DNA from: Rubritalea profundi
GTDB taxonomy: Bacteria; Verrucomicrobiota; Verrucomicrobiia; Verrucomicrobiales; Akkermansiaceae
Direction: 5' to 3'
Assembly (NCBI RefSeq): GCF_002954445.1
Contig: NZ_MQWA01000001.1
Span: 1,284,832 to 1,348,831, forward strand
DNA length: 64,000 bases
In this document: positions 49,488 through 57,950 of the stretch, in pieces
How the letters are laid out: each line of letters opens with the position of its first letter
Numbering within the stretch: position 1 is the first letter of the stretch
Notes under the pieces: model-generated
Told to the model about the DNA's origin: nothing
The model's database searches: none
What the model saw: only the letters and a program-made list of their open reading frames with translations
Position numbers and translations under genes: made by a program

Positions 49488-50564
49488 TTAGAGGTCACAT
49501 ATTACGACAGACAGGTTTGTGCTCCACTGTCTAAAGTTTGGTTTAGGAATTCTTTGAGCCCAGTCAGGCCTCTGAAAAGAAGAAAAATCTTCAACCAGTT
49601 GATGAAGTTCATCTGTTACTTTTGACTGTATCCGTCCTTTAAAAAAAATATCCTGCAGGTGACGATTAGAGTGTCTCAGAACTCGCTCATCCTCATTTTT
49701 TTCCGCAGAGCAGATAAAACCAAGTTCATTCATTTTTTTGAACTTATCATTCATTAATGTCGTAAATAAATCAAACATCACTCTATCCGGATGAGCCTCT
49801 TTAAAGTTGAGCATAAATTGCCGGTCAATCAGCACACTTATTAATAATTTCTCCCACTTGTTCTGAGGCTTGTACTCGACCAGGGCTGCCATATTTTTCG
49901 CATCAAAAGCCATACGAAAACGTCTCTCGTACATTTGATCAACTGCCATGTTACAGAAATCGTTCTTTTCAGATAGTCCTCCTAAGCGATAATGAGTATA
50001 AAGCACCATATATGGATCTGGATCTATCAAGATGTGCTTGGGTGTATGTTCACCCATCGTCAATATCGTATCAACTTCCTCTAAGTTCCCCATCCAACGA
50101 AGCTCTTTTATCACCACATTACGTCCGGCTATATTTGTTAATTTATCGAGGTGCTCACTCAACAAACTTCTAACTCTTTCTCTTGTCGCACTACAGCTCA
50201 TCCCAGAAAGATGAGAATATATTCCAGAAGCCACTTCTTGAACTGCTAATTCATTAGGCTCTGGATTTGCACGGAAACTCGCTGCCACTTTTCTAAAGTA
50301 TTCTTCATCAAAACCCAAATGATTAAATACCAACGGCTCGAAAAGGGCATTGTACCCCAAGTCCCTAGCATATTCATGTAGTATAGTTGTTGTTCCTGAA
50401 CGAGGCACCCCGCTTACCAAAAGTGGCCCTTGACCATCAAACATCGGTTGATTTTCAACTTGAGAAAAATGCGCCTCAGAACGAGTCTTTAAACCCAATT
50501 TCTGGAAAAGTCGAAAGCCTATTTCCCTAAAACTATAATCTAATAATGAGCGATTCATTTCCAA
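49488..50564 (-). CDS. Sulfotransferase family protein (P-loop type)
   Basis: 358 residues. P-loop VSGVPRSGTTTILHEYARDLG begins near residue 50, and FEPLVFNHLGFDEEYF follows. The protein is longer than the two duplicated sulfotransferases and only distantly related to them. The second motif (3'-phosphate binding) is hard to place; the likely region is KHILIDPDPYMVLYTHYRLG. Cotranscribed with the acetyltransferase-sulfotransferase fusion one base upstream. A role in sulfating the EPS is inferred from its neighbours. Confidence 0.83.
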   Translation of the reverse strand: MEMNRSLLDYSFREIGFRLFQKLGLKTRSEAHFSQVENQPMFDGQGPLLVSGVPRSGTTTILHEYARDLGYNALFEPLVFNHLGFDEEYFRKVAASFRANPEPNELAVQEVASGIYSHLSGMSCSATRERVRSLLSEHLDKLTNIAGRNVVIKELRWMGNLEEVDTILTMGEHTPKHILIDPDPYMVLYTHYRLGGLSEKNDFCNMAVDQMYERRFRMAFDAKNMAALVEYKPQNKWEKLLISVLIDRQFMLNFKEAHPDRVMFDLFTTLMNDKFKKMNELGFICSAEKNEDERVLRHSNRHLQDIFFKGRIQSKVTDELHQLVEDFSSFQRPDWAQRIPKPNFRQWSTNLSVVICDL

Positions 50565-50565
50565 T

Positions 50566-51888
50566 TTATGAGAAATATTTATTAAAAGTAATCACTTGAT
50601 CTTCATCCCATTTAGACAAGTAATGACCCTTATGATGATTAGATACTTTATTTGTTTTTAAGGCCTGCTGAACTGATCCTTCAACACCTAAAAATGCTTG
50701 TATCTCAGACATCTGAGTATCTATTACCTCTAAAGAAACACTCAAATATTTATCAAGCTTCATTTCCTCCAATGACTTCTGAATAAGACTATTCCAATAG
50801 CTATAGTACCAACAATTTTTCTCAAAACGAGAATAGCCATGCCACACATCAGCATCAACATTACCGCATAACCCACCTTGTATTCGATATTTATGCCAAT
50901 ACCGTGTAGAGGATTTAAGAATACGTGGTGTTTCTGAATACCACTCTCTAGCATAAGTTGAATGCACGCATGCCTTTGGCTCACGCTTGAGCCATATGTA
51001 TTTTGCTTCCGGTGTCAGATCTTGTAAGAAGGGAATTAGATTAGCCAATTTTTGGTCTGAAATTATAATTTTCTTATCACTCTGAAAGCTGCTACATTTG
51101 ACCAAAATAAATTCTAACTCAGATCTAACTTCTTCTTTGGTTAATTTTCCGTGAGCAAAGTCGGTTGAAACACGCACAAGAGATTTCCAAGGTTCATGAT
51201 AAGCTCTAATACCTGCGTGTAAATTTAAACTATCTACAATTGCCGTGGACCCTGACCTCCCAGTTGAGAGGACGTAACAAAGATTTTCGCCTAATTCCTT
51301 GGCTGATACACTATCTAAGAAGGCGTCATCACCTAAAGGTAGTCCATTGTTACCTCCATACCTATTCTCTGATTCCACTCGCTCATAATGATCTAAATCT
51401 CTCATTCTAAGAAAACTAGATGGAGATCCCCCTACTATTTCATTCTCCGCCACATCTTTTGTAACAACACTCCCCAAACCTACTATTGCACCATCCCCAA
51501 TATTAACGCCTGGACATATGGACACGTTCATCCCAATCCATACGTTTTTACCAATATTGACCGAGGCGTAGCGTTTGTCATCAGAGTACGGTAGAGCTTT
51601 ACCTTCAAATTCATGATTGTGTGTATAGATCACTAAATTTTTACTTAAACGACTATTATCTCCAACACTCATACCCCCATCTGATGAAAAATAAAAGTTT
51701 TTGCCTATATGAACATTCTTACCAAGAACTATGCCTAATTTATCTGACACAAAGCCCGCGCCTTTAAACTCGACACCTTCGCCTTTCACTCGTATCCGGT
51801 CATGAACTACAAATTTAGTATATTGACGCTTCTGTGAATTCAGCCATTTAAGGAAAATTTCGGATATTATATATATATACTTATTCAT
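50566..51888 (-). CDS. Acetyltransferase-sulfotransferase fusion protein
   Basis: 440 residues from ATG 51888, overlapping the wzx stop by 4 bp. Residues about 55-160 form a left-handed beta helix of the LbH acetyltransferase type (VNIGKNVWIGMNVSICPGVN, IGDGAIVGLGSVVTKDV, GGSPSSFLRM). Residues about 205-440 are a sulfotransferase with P-loop LSTGRSGSTAIVDSLN and 3'-phosphate motif YIWLKREPKACVHSTYA. I know no common family with this order. It joins as one protein the two functions that elsewhere in this locus are adjacent genes. Substrate unknown, presumably a polymer sugar. Confidence 0.88.
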   Translation of the reverse strand: MNKYIYIISEIFLKWLNSQKRQYTKFVVHDRIRVKGEGVEFKGAGFVSDKLGIVLGKNVHIGKNFYFSSDGGMSVGDNSRLSKNLVIYTHNHEFEGKALPYSDDKRYASVNIGKNVWIGMNVSICPGVNIGDGAIVGLGSVVTKDVAENEIVGGSPSSFLRMRDLDHYERVESENRYGGNNGLPLGDDAFLDSVSAKELGENLCYVLSTGRSGSTAIVDSLNLHAGIRAYHEPWKSLVRVSTDFAHGKLTKEEVRSELEFILVKCSSFQSDKKIIISDQKLANLIPFLQDLTPEAKYIWLKREPKACVHSTYAREWYSETPRILKSSTRYWHKYRIQGGLCGNVDADVWHGYSRFEKNCWYYSYWNSLIQKSLEEMKLDKYLSVSLEVIDTQMSEIQAFLGVEGSVQQALKTNKVSNHHKGHYLSKWDEDQVITFNKYFS

Positions 51889-53333
51889 CGCAAATTTAGT
51901 TTGTTTTGATTTTTTCTGCAAATTAGAAAAACTAAAGGAAAATAGATTAAACCGCTCACAATGAGACTCACAGCTGGTATGAATTCACACCAGTTTACGG
52001 CATAAATAGCTATCGAGCAGATTAAAGCTAACGTGAAAATTTTACCCAGAAGATTGAAGTCTAGAGCTTCAACGAGCCGCACGCCCATAATCTTTCTCCA
52101 CCAAAATATGTTAAATGGAAGAGCCCATAAATAAATTGCAGTCACAAAGCCAATAGCTGCATACATAGGGTTCCAGTATTTAGCCACGAGCAAGCTTACC
52201 ACGACACTTATAATTGTTGTTACCACACTTCGTAAAAGAAGCAGTTTGGGTTTAGATGCGGCTATGTACACTACGCCAAAGTAAATCACTCGCATCGGCA
52301 ATAAGAGTAAAAATATTCTAAAAGGTAACGCGGAACCCGCATATTTATCAGAGTATAAGCTCACCATAAATATTTCAGCGTTTACCATAAAATAGATGAA
52401 AACTGGAAATATAACAAGTGCTGTCTTATACGCTGTTTTCGTCCAAAGGCGAACACACTCCACTTTATTTCCAGCAGAATACTGTCGAACAATTTCTGGA
52501 GTTATCACTGCAACCGCAGATCCTGTGAGCATTCCTACAAGTGGGAGCTCCATTGCTCCATTAGCGTAGACTCCGAAGAGCTCCGCAGACAGCATTGGGG
52601 CGACGATAATGAGACTCATCTGCCGCCCACAGTTAGCCACAAAATTCGAGACACAAAGCGGCGTAGAGTATTTAAGCACCTCCGGTACAGACTTAACGAA
52701 TCCTATACTTTTATTAGAGCTAGGTGAAACTTTCCAAATGTAGACACATAAAGGCACAGACACAGCTAGAGGTGCCAGTCCAAAGCTCATAATAACAACT
52801 CTGACCTCGTCCCAGTAATAGGCACAGATAGCAACTATCCCAACTCTGATAACTGCGTGTATGGATGATATGACCGCCGAACTATTCGCTCGTTCCAAAC
52901 CTAACAAAGCATGTAAGGAAATCGTTAAAGCCCCAATCGCCCACACCCATGCAAATATGTAGACGATTAAATCTGCAAGTAGTGGGCTACCATAATAGTC
53001 AGCAAGATTTCCCTTAAAACAGAAGGCAAGCCCCCCTAAGACCAGAGTTACCAGAGTAAACAATAGCACTGCAATACTGTAATACCGACGTGCCGATTGC
53101 CTATTTTTTGGTAGAAAATAAATAAGGGCTTGGGGCAAGCCTAACATAGCGAGAGGTAAAATAACCCGCCCAATGCTAGACACTTGCCTCAAAACACCAT
53201 AATCGGCTTCAGAAAGCACTCTTGAAAGGAACATCAAGAGTGCCAGCGTAGAGAATGAAGTGATCGCTTTTGATGCAGTTAATACCAAGGTCTTGAAGGT
53301 TCTCGACTTAGGATTAATCGCGTTTATCATCAC
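51885..53333 (-). CDS. Wzx-type oligosaccharide flippase
   Basis: 482 residues with about 12 membrane helices, MATE/PST superfamily. N-terminal ISFSTLALLMFLSRVLSEADYG and RQVSSIGRVILPLAMLGLPQ are typical of polysaccharide flippases. It would move undecaprenyl-linked repeat units across the inner membrane. ATG 53333 and 53330 are adjacent start candidates. The next gene (fusion) is coupled by a 4-bp overlap. 52 bp separate it from the wzc gene, so the whole set may be one operon. Confidence 0.93.
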   Translation of the reverse strand: MMINAINPKSRTFKTLVLTASKAITSFSTLALLMFLSRVLSEADYGVLRQVSSIGRVILPLAMLGLPQALIYFLPKNRQSARRYYSIAVLLFTLVTLVLGGLAFCFKGNLADYYGSPLLADLIVYIFAWVWAIGALTISLHALLGLERANSSAVISSIHAVIRVGIVAICAYYWDEVRVVIMSFGLAPLAVSVPLCVYIWKVSPSSNKSIGFVKSVPEVLKYSTPLCVSNFVANCGRQMSLIIVAPMLSAELFGVYANGAMELPLVGMLTGSAVAVITPEIVRQYSAGNKVECVRLWTKTAYKTALVIFPVFIYFMVNAEIFMVSLYSDKYAGSALPFRIFLLLLPMRVIYFGVVYIAASKPKLLLLRSVVTTIISVVVSLLVAKYWNPMYAAIGFVTAIYLWALPFNIFWWRKIMGVRLVEALDFNLLGKIFTLALICSIAIYAVNWCEFIPAVSLIVSGLIYFPLVFLICRKNQNKLNLR

Positions 53334-53385
53334 GAGTCTTTATTAAAATTAATCAACGAGGGTATATTGGAGTAGGTGATGGTTC

Positions 53386-55434
53386 TCACTTATCCCCCCC
53401 ATAGTAGCCATATTCCTCGCCACCATATTCGCCGTGGCCTTTGTAGCCGAGATAATTGGAGCCACCGGTGCGCTTCATGCCATTGACAACGACGCCACCC
53501 AATTTAGCACCGGAGGCTTTGAGCAGATCACAGGCACGGATCATGGCGCCGATGGGGGTCTTGCGGGTACGGACGACGAGAATGACCGCATGGGCATGCT
53601 TGGCGAGGAGGCGGGAATCAGCGACTGGCAGCACTGGTGCGGAGTCGAGGATGATGCGATCGAACTCTGGGATAAGATCCTCGAGCAGGCTGTTGAACTC
53701 GCCTTCGTTGAGGAGTTCGGATGGGTTGGGCGCTTTAGCACCTGAACAGACAACGGTGAGGTTTTCGATCTCGGTGTCACTAAAAACGTCTTGGATGGAA
53801 GCCTGGCCGGCAAGCACCTCGACAATGCCGGGGCCGCCATCTAGATCTGGGAATGTGCCGGACAGCGCGGGTCGACGCAGGTCGAGATCGACCAGCAAGG
53901 TGCGTTCTTTATTCATGGCGAAGGCAGCGGCCAATTCAGCGGCGACGGTGGTTTTCCCTTCACCAGGGATGGCGGAGGTCACTAGGAGGACTTTATTGTT
54001 GTCGTGCTTGCCGAGCAGGATGACTGATGCGCGGAGGTTGCGGATGGACTCGGCGTTGGCCGAATGTGGATCGTGGCTAAGAATCGACTGCCACTTGTCT
54101 TGGCGGCCAAACTTGCTGGAAGCGGGGATGGCGGCCATACAGGTGAGGCCGGTCGCTTCTTCCGCTGAGCGGACGTCGTAGATCTTGTAGTCAAGTATGC
54201 TAAGACCGAAGGCAGCAGCGAAGCCTGTGAAGATGCCAAAGATGGAACCTGCCGCGAGGTAAATCAGACGGACAGATTCTTTTGCAAGACCGATGAAGGC
54301 GGGCTCTACGACCTTGAGGTTGTTCATGCTCTGATTGTCAGCGACATCGATCTCAGTCATCCGTTGGCTAATTGATTGGTACTTGTCACGCGTCTGCTCG
54401 CTTGTGTTATTGAGCAATTTGGCACGGGAGGCGAGAGCGCCCTGGGAAAGCAGCACCCATTTGTCCGCGGCGTCTGACTTGTCAGGGCCATCGCCATCGA
54501 TGATTTTCTCGAGGGCATCCATCTCGTCCTTGTACTCGAGCCAGTACGATTTTTCGCTTGGCTTGCCGGAAGAGCGCTTGATCGCGCCGCCGAAGCTTTC
54601 GAGTAGGTCGGTATAGAGTGCCTCTTCCTGGATGCGGGCGGGGTGCTTGGGCAAGTAGCGCTGGCGCAGGATGATCACCTGGTTCCGCTTTTCCTGAATC
54701 TGCTCGCTCAGTTTGATGGCGGAGACGTAGAACTGCAGGGATTTCTCGGCCAACTCCATCTCAAGTCGCGCGCCGTCGGCTTCTTTCTTGAGAATTTTGA
54801 AGGCATCATCTGATCCACCTATGAGCTGGGATTCTTCCTTTTCGAGGTAGACCTTAAGCAAGGTATCGGCAATCACCCGGGCCGCTTCCGCATCTTGGTG
54901 CTTCACCCGCACATCGATCAACGAGGTGCCGCGACGGCCAGAAATCGTGATCCAGCTTCCGAATGAACTCACTAACTCGTAGACCTCAACCGAGGAAGCC
55001 GGCTTGAAGGCGAGCTCTTCTTCGGTGCGCATGTAGCGTGGCTTGAAGGAAAATTCTGGTGGAATGGCATTTCGCAGCGCCCGGACCTCTGGGCTCTGGG
55101 CGGTGGCGGAAAGGATCGCCGGCCCCATCAGCTTGCTGGCCTCTGTGGCAAGTATAATATCAGGCGTCATCCGCTCTTGCACCAGGTCCTGGCCGAGCAG
55201 CTGACCCGTCTGGATATTTACCTCCAGCACCGCAATCGCTTCACTGCTCGGTGGATTGATCGACATATAGTAGAGGGCTGCAAAGTAGCCGAGCACACCG
55301 AAGATCAGCATGATCCACCAGCGGCTCAGCGCCTGCCGGACATTGCTTATGCCAATGCGATTGCTCACCACGGGCTCTTCAGCACCGGTCGAGCGGTACT
55401 CTTTGTCGTCATCTGCGAAAGGGTCGATATCCAT
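53386..55434 (-). CDS. Wzc-type chain-length regulator with BY-kinase domain
   Basis: 682 residues. The N-terminal part has a Wzz domain with membrane helix about 41-60 and a coiled-coil periplasmic stretch, then a second helix near 380-405. The C-terminal BY-kinase has Walker A AIPGEGKTTVAAEL, Walker A' LLVDLDLRRP and Walker B RIILDSAPVLP. The last ~25 residues are Gly/Tyr-rich with six tyrosines, the usual autophosphorylation cluster. It controls polymer length and, with Wza, export. 569 bp of repeats separate it from wza. GC content is higher than that of the genes just downstream. Confidence 0.95.
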   Translation of the reverse strand: MDIDPFADDDKEYRSTGAEEPVVSNRIGISNVRQALSRWWIMLIFGVLGYFAALYYMSINPPSSEAIAVLEVNIQTGQLLGQDLVQERMTPDIILATEASKLMGPAILSATAQSPEVRALRNAIPPEFSFKPRYMRTEEELAFKPASSVEVYELVSSFGSWITISGRRGTSLIDVRVKHQDAEAARVIADTLLKVYLEKEESQLIGGSDDAFKILKKEADGARLEMELAEKSLQFYVSAIKLSEQIQEKRNQVIILRQRYLPKHPARIQEEALYTDLLESFGGAIKRSSGKPSEKSYWLEYKDEMDALEKIIDGDGPDKSDAADKWVLLSQGALASRAKLLNNTSEQTRDKYQSISQRMTEIDVADNQSMNNLKVVEPAFIGLAKESVRLIYLAAGSIFGIFTGFAAAFGLSILDYKIYDVRSAEEATGLTCMAAIPASSKFGRQDKWQSILSHDPHSANAESIRNLRASVILLGKHDNNKVLLVTSAIPGEGKTTVAAELAAAFAMNKERTLLVDLDLRRPALSGTFPDLDGGPGIVEVLAGQASIQDVFSDTEIENLTVVCSGAKAPNPSELLNEGEFNSLLEDLIPEFDRIILDSAPVLPVADSRLLAKHAHAVILVVRTRKTPIGAMIRACDLLKASGAKLGGVVVNGMKRTGGSNYLGYKGHGEYGGEEYGYYGGDK

Positions 55435-56003
55435 TTAAGATTTAAGATTTAAGATTTTTTGATTTAAGATTTTTGATTACCGGGAGGCATGAAATTTTTC
55501 TACCACGAATCCACACTAATCGCACGAATGCTGCAAGGCTGATGAAACGGGGAGTTTGTCGCTGCGCTCTAATTAACAATTAAGAAGTGGGAAGGGTCGC
55601 TGCGCTCTAATTGAGAAGTGGGAATTGAGAAGTGTGGGAAGGTGGTCGCTGTGCTCTAATTAAGAATTAAGAATTAAGAATTAAGAATTAAGAATTAAAC
55701 AGTGTGTGGTAGGTGAATGGGGTAAACTGGTATTAGGTGGCAGTCAAGAGGCTGTGGAAGGTGGAAGGAAAAAGGGGAGAGGGAAGAATTTAAGATTTCT
55801 GATCTAAGATTTCTGATCGCTAGGATGATGAAGCGGGGAAAGGAGAGAAGATAAAGGCAAGTCGTCTGTAGCTCCGCGCCGTATGTGTCGTGCAACAGCC
55901 ATCCTCAAGAGCTGAATCAAGCCTCAGCAGTCCCAGAAAATGAACTCCCTGCAAAGGAATTATTAATTTTTCATTGTTCATTATTCATTCGCGCGCAGCG
56001 CGC
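55435..56003. repeat. Repeat island between wzc and wza
   Basis: ATTTAAG heptamers (55436-55476), CCACGAATCCACACTAATCGCACGAA, three GTCGCTGCGCTCTAATT modules, AATTAAG x~6 (about 55657-55699), a partial inverted-repeat element (about 55871-55940) and a TTCATTCGCGCGCAGCGCGC tail. No gene. Confidence 0.8.
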
Positions 56004-56819
56004 TTAGAATCTGCTTTCGCGGACGACTATTAGGTCGCCGGCTTCGAGGAAGTACATTTTTGCTTTGCCTTCTTGGATGGCGCGGAGGTCGACCAGTGTC
56101 TGTCGTTGGTTGCGGTGGACGGTGACGGCATTCTTGTAGGCGATACGGTCGAAGCCGCCAGCCTGGGCGATGGCTGTAATGATATCGAGCTTACCTTCTT
56201 TAGGGTACTCGACGATGCCGGGGCGGTTGACATTGCCTGAGATAGTGACGGTGGATTTCTTAAGGGTCAGGCGTGGCACGGTGACGGAGTCGCCGTGCTT
56301 CAAGATTCTGCTGCCTGAGCTTTTGAGGCTGTAGGTATTGATAGCGCCTGACTTGCTGCGCACGATAATGCGGCTGACATTGGCTGTCTCTAGTTGGCCA
56401 CCGGCCTGGGCGACTGCGCCGCGGAGGTCGAGCGCTCCTTCTTCTGGGAATGGGATGGTGCCGGGTCTACGGACATCGCCACCGACGATCACCCACTTCT
56501 CAGCGTAGCCGTGAATCGAGAGGTTGACATTGGCATTGACGAGATAGTCCTTTTCGTACAGCGCTTTGATCTCGTCTTCTGCCTGCTTGAGGCTTTTGTC
56601 GATTACTTTGACGTTGCCGATCAGCGGAAAGGACACGTAGCCAGACTTGCCGATTTGCGCTTCGGTAGCGAGCTCAGGCTCCTGGAAGACAACCATTTTT
56701 AGAGTGTCATCCTTCTGCAGTGTGTATTCTTTGGTGTCAGCAGCCTGAAGTGTGCCACTGGCGAACACGCAAGCGAGAGAGAGGAGGATGTAGCGGAGCA
56801 AAGCGCTCATAGGTTTCAT
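56004..56819 (-). CDS. Wza-like polysaccharide export protein
   Basis: 271 residues with signal peptide (cleavage after ASGTLQA, about residue 26). The polysaccharide-export domain (YTLQKDDTLKMVVFQEPELA) is followed by SLBB-type repeats (VNRPGIVEYPKEGKLDIITA, AGGDVRRPGTIPF-like stretch) and ends in VHRNQRQTLVDLRAI and LIVVRESRF. No lipoprotein Cys is visible at the expected site, so it is not a classical Wza lipoprotein; that is common outside Proteobacteria. It would form the outer-membrane or periplasmic exit pore. Confidence 0.93.
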   Translation of the reverse strand: MKPMSALLRYILLSLACVFASGTLQAADTKEYTLQKDDTLKMVVFQEPELATEAQIGKSGYVSFPLIGNVKVIDKSLKQAEDEIKALYEKDYLVNANVNLSIHGYAEKWVIVGGDVRRPGTIPFPEEGALDLRGAVAQAGGQLETANVSRIIVRSKSGAINTYSLKSSGSRILKHGDSVTVPRLTLKKSTVTISGNVNRPGIVEYPKEGKLDIITAIAQAGGFDRIAYKNAVTVHRNQRQTLVDLRAIQEGKAKMYFLEAGDLIVVRESRF

Positions 56820-56850
56820 GTGGGTGTGATTTATGCAAAGAGGGCAAAAG

Positions 56851-56884
56851 AAGGGGCACTGCGGAGTCTTCCGCAGTACCCCTT
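56851..56884 (-). terminator. Hairpin between the Thr-rich gene and wza
   Basis: Read on the minus strand, GGGGTACTGCGGA pairs with TCCGCAGTGCCCC with one mismatch around AGAC, followed by TTCTTTTG. It lies 27-60 bp after the Thr-rich stop. It could terminate or partly attenuate transcription before wza, or stabilise the upstream mRNA 3' end. Confidence 0.7.
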
Positions 56885-56910
56885 AAAAGAGGATCGTCAA
56901 ACGAGCGAGA

Positions 56911-57801
56911 CTAGTTAACGTCTGTGCCGCCCAATGAAGAAGTCACTGCAGCTGAAGCGGTATCGGCTGTAAGTACTGTACCCTGAGTTAGGATAGCGGT
57001 CACAGCGGCAGTCGTTGTAGTCACAGCTCCGGCTGTATTGGTGGAGGTCGCAGTGACCTGCGTAGCTGTAGCTGTAGTTGGCGCTGTAGCTGTAGTTGTA
57101 GTTGTCGCGGCGGTAGTATCTGTTGCCGCGGTAGTAGTAGATGTAGACGATGTGGTTGTTCCTGTATTAGTAGCCACATCTACCACAGTAGCCTGAGTAG
57201 TCGTAGCGGTACCGCCATCGGCTGTCTCGGTCGTAGTAGTCGTGGTGGACGTGATCGTTCCAGCAGCTGTGTCAGCCTTTGTCACCGTCGTTGTATCACC
57301 AGAAGTAACCGTCGTAGTCTGTGTGGCCACGTTCACTGTCGTAGTATTACCTGATGTTGTGGTCGTAGAAACCGAGCTAACAGTCACAGCTCCAGGAGTA
57401 GCAGTCACTGCTGTGGTAATGGCTGCAGGAGTGACAGCGGCCACCGTGATTGTTGTCGCAACAGTCACGGTTGCTACAGTTACTGCACCAGTGGATGACA
57501 CATTGACCACACTCATGGTCACTCCAGCCGGCACCTGAATGCCTGTGGCTGAAGGCGGTAGAGTCCGCGTCACAGGCCCAGTCACTTCGACGGTTTCCCC
57601 TCCAACGACGTATGATATTGTCTTTCCAGCAGGAACAGTCACTGTGACTCCAGTTCCTTCTGTTGTTGCTGCTTTTGCAGCAGCTTCTGTTGTTTCTGCT
57701 GTAGTCGCAGCTGAGGCTGTAACGGGTGCGAGAACGCCAAGGGCTGCAATCGCGGAGAAAGCGCCGATAGCGCTAAGGTTAAAAAATGTTTTTGCTTTCA
57801 T
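56911..57801 (-). CDS. Secreted Thr/Val/Ala-rich low-complexity protein
   Basis: 296 residues. Signal peptide (about 1-32, ending VTASA). Residues 45-100 look foldable (GVTVTVPAGKTISYVVGGET and TLPPSATGIQVPAGVTM). From ~100 on the protein is almost wholly Thr, Val and Ala with Ser and Gly (runs like TTTTTTTETADGGTATT). No family, no PEP-type C-terminal signal, no LPXTG, no Cys. Such sequence could be a fibrous or heavily O-glycosylated surface protein. Its place between the beta-barrel and wza links it to EPS secretion. The start ATG 57801 follows a C/A-only leader. Confidence 0.8.
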   Translation of the reverse strand: MKAKTFFNLSAIGAFSAIAALGVLAPVTASAATTAETTEAAAKAATTEGTGVTVTVPAGKTISYVVGGETVEVTGPVTRTLPPSATGIQVPAGVTMSVVNVSSTGAVTVATVTVATTITVAAVTPAAITTAVTATPGAVTVSSVSTTTTSGNTTTVNVATQTTTVTSGDTTTVTKADTAAGTITSTTTTTTETADGGTATTTQATVVDVATNTGTTTSSTSTTTAATDTTAATTTTTATAPTTATATQVTATSTNTAGAVTTTTAAVTAILTQGTVLTADTASAAVTSSLGGTDVN

Positions 57802-57830
57802 AGTGGTGGTGGTGTGTTGGTGGTGGTTTT
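57802..57830 (-). promoter_or_regulatory. C/A-rich, SD-less leader of the Thr-rich gene
   Basis: On the coding strand the ~29 bases before the ATG read AAAACCACCACC-AACACACCACCACCACT, containing almost only A and C. It is unstructured and has no Shine-Dalgarno sequence. Such leaders can load ribosomes through protein S1-like binding. Confidence 0.5.
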
Positions 57831-57950
57831 GATATAGATCTAGGCAGTCTGACGCATTTCTTAATAAAGAAGATGCATAAGGTTAGCAACCCTAAAACCT
57901 TACTAAGTCGCTAACAGTGACTCGGCAAGGCTGATTGGGAGAGGATGAAT

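Noticed and set aside
53456..54181. 241-residue plus-strand frame opposite wzc
   Set aside because: Shadow of the BY-kinase domain on the other strand; Arg/Ser-rich with no motifs.
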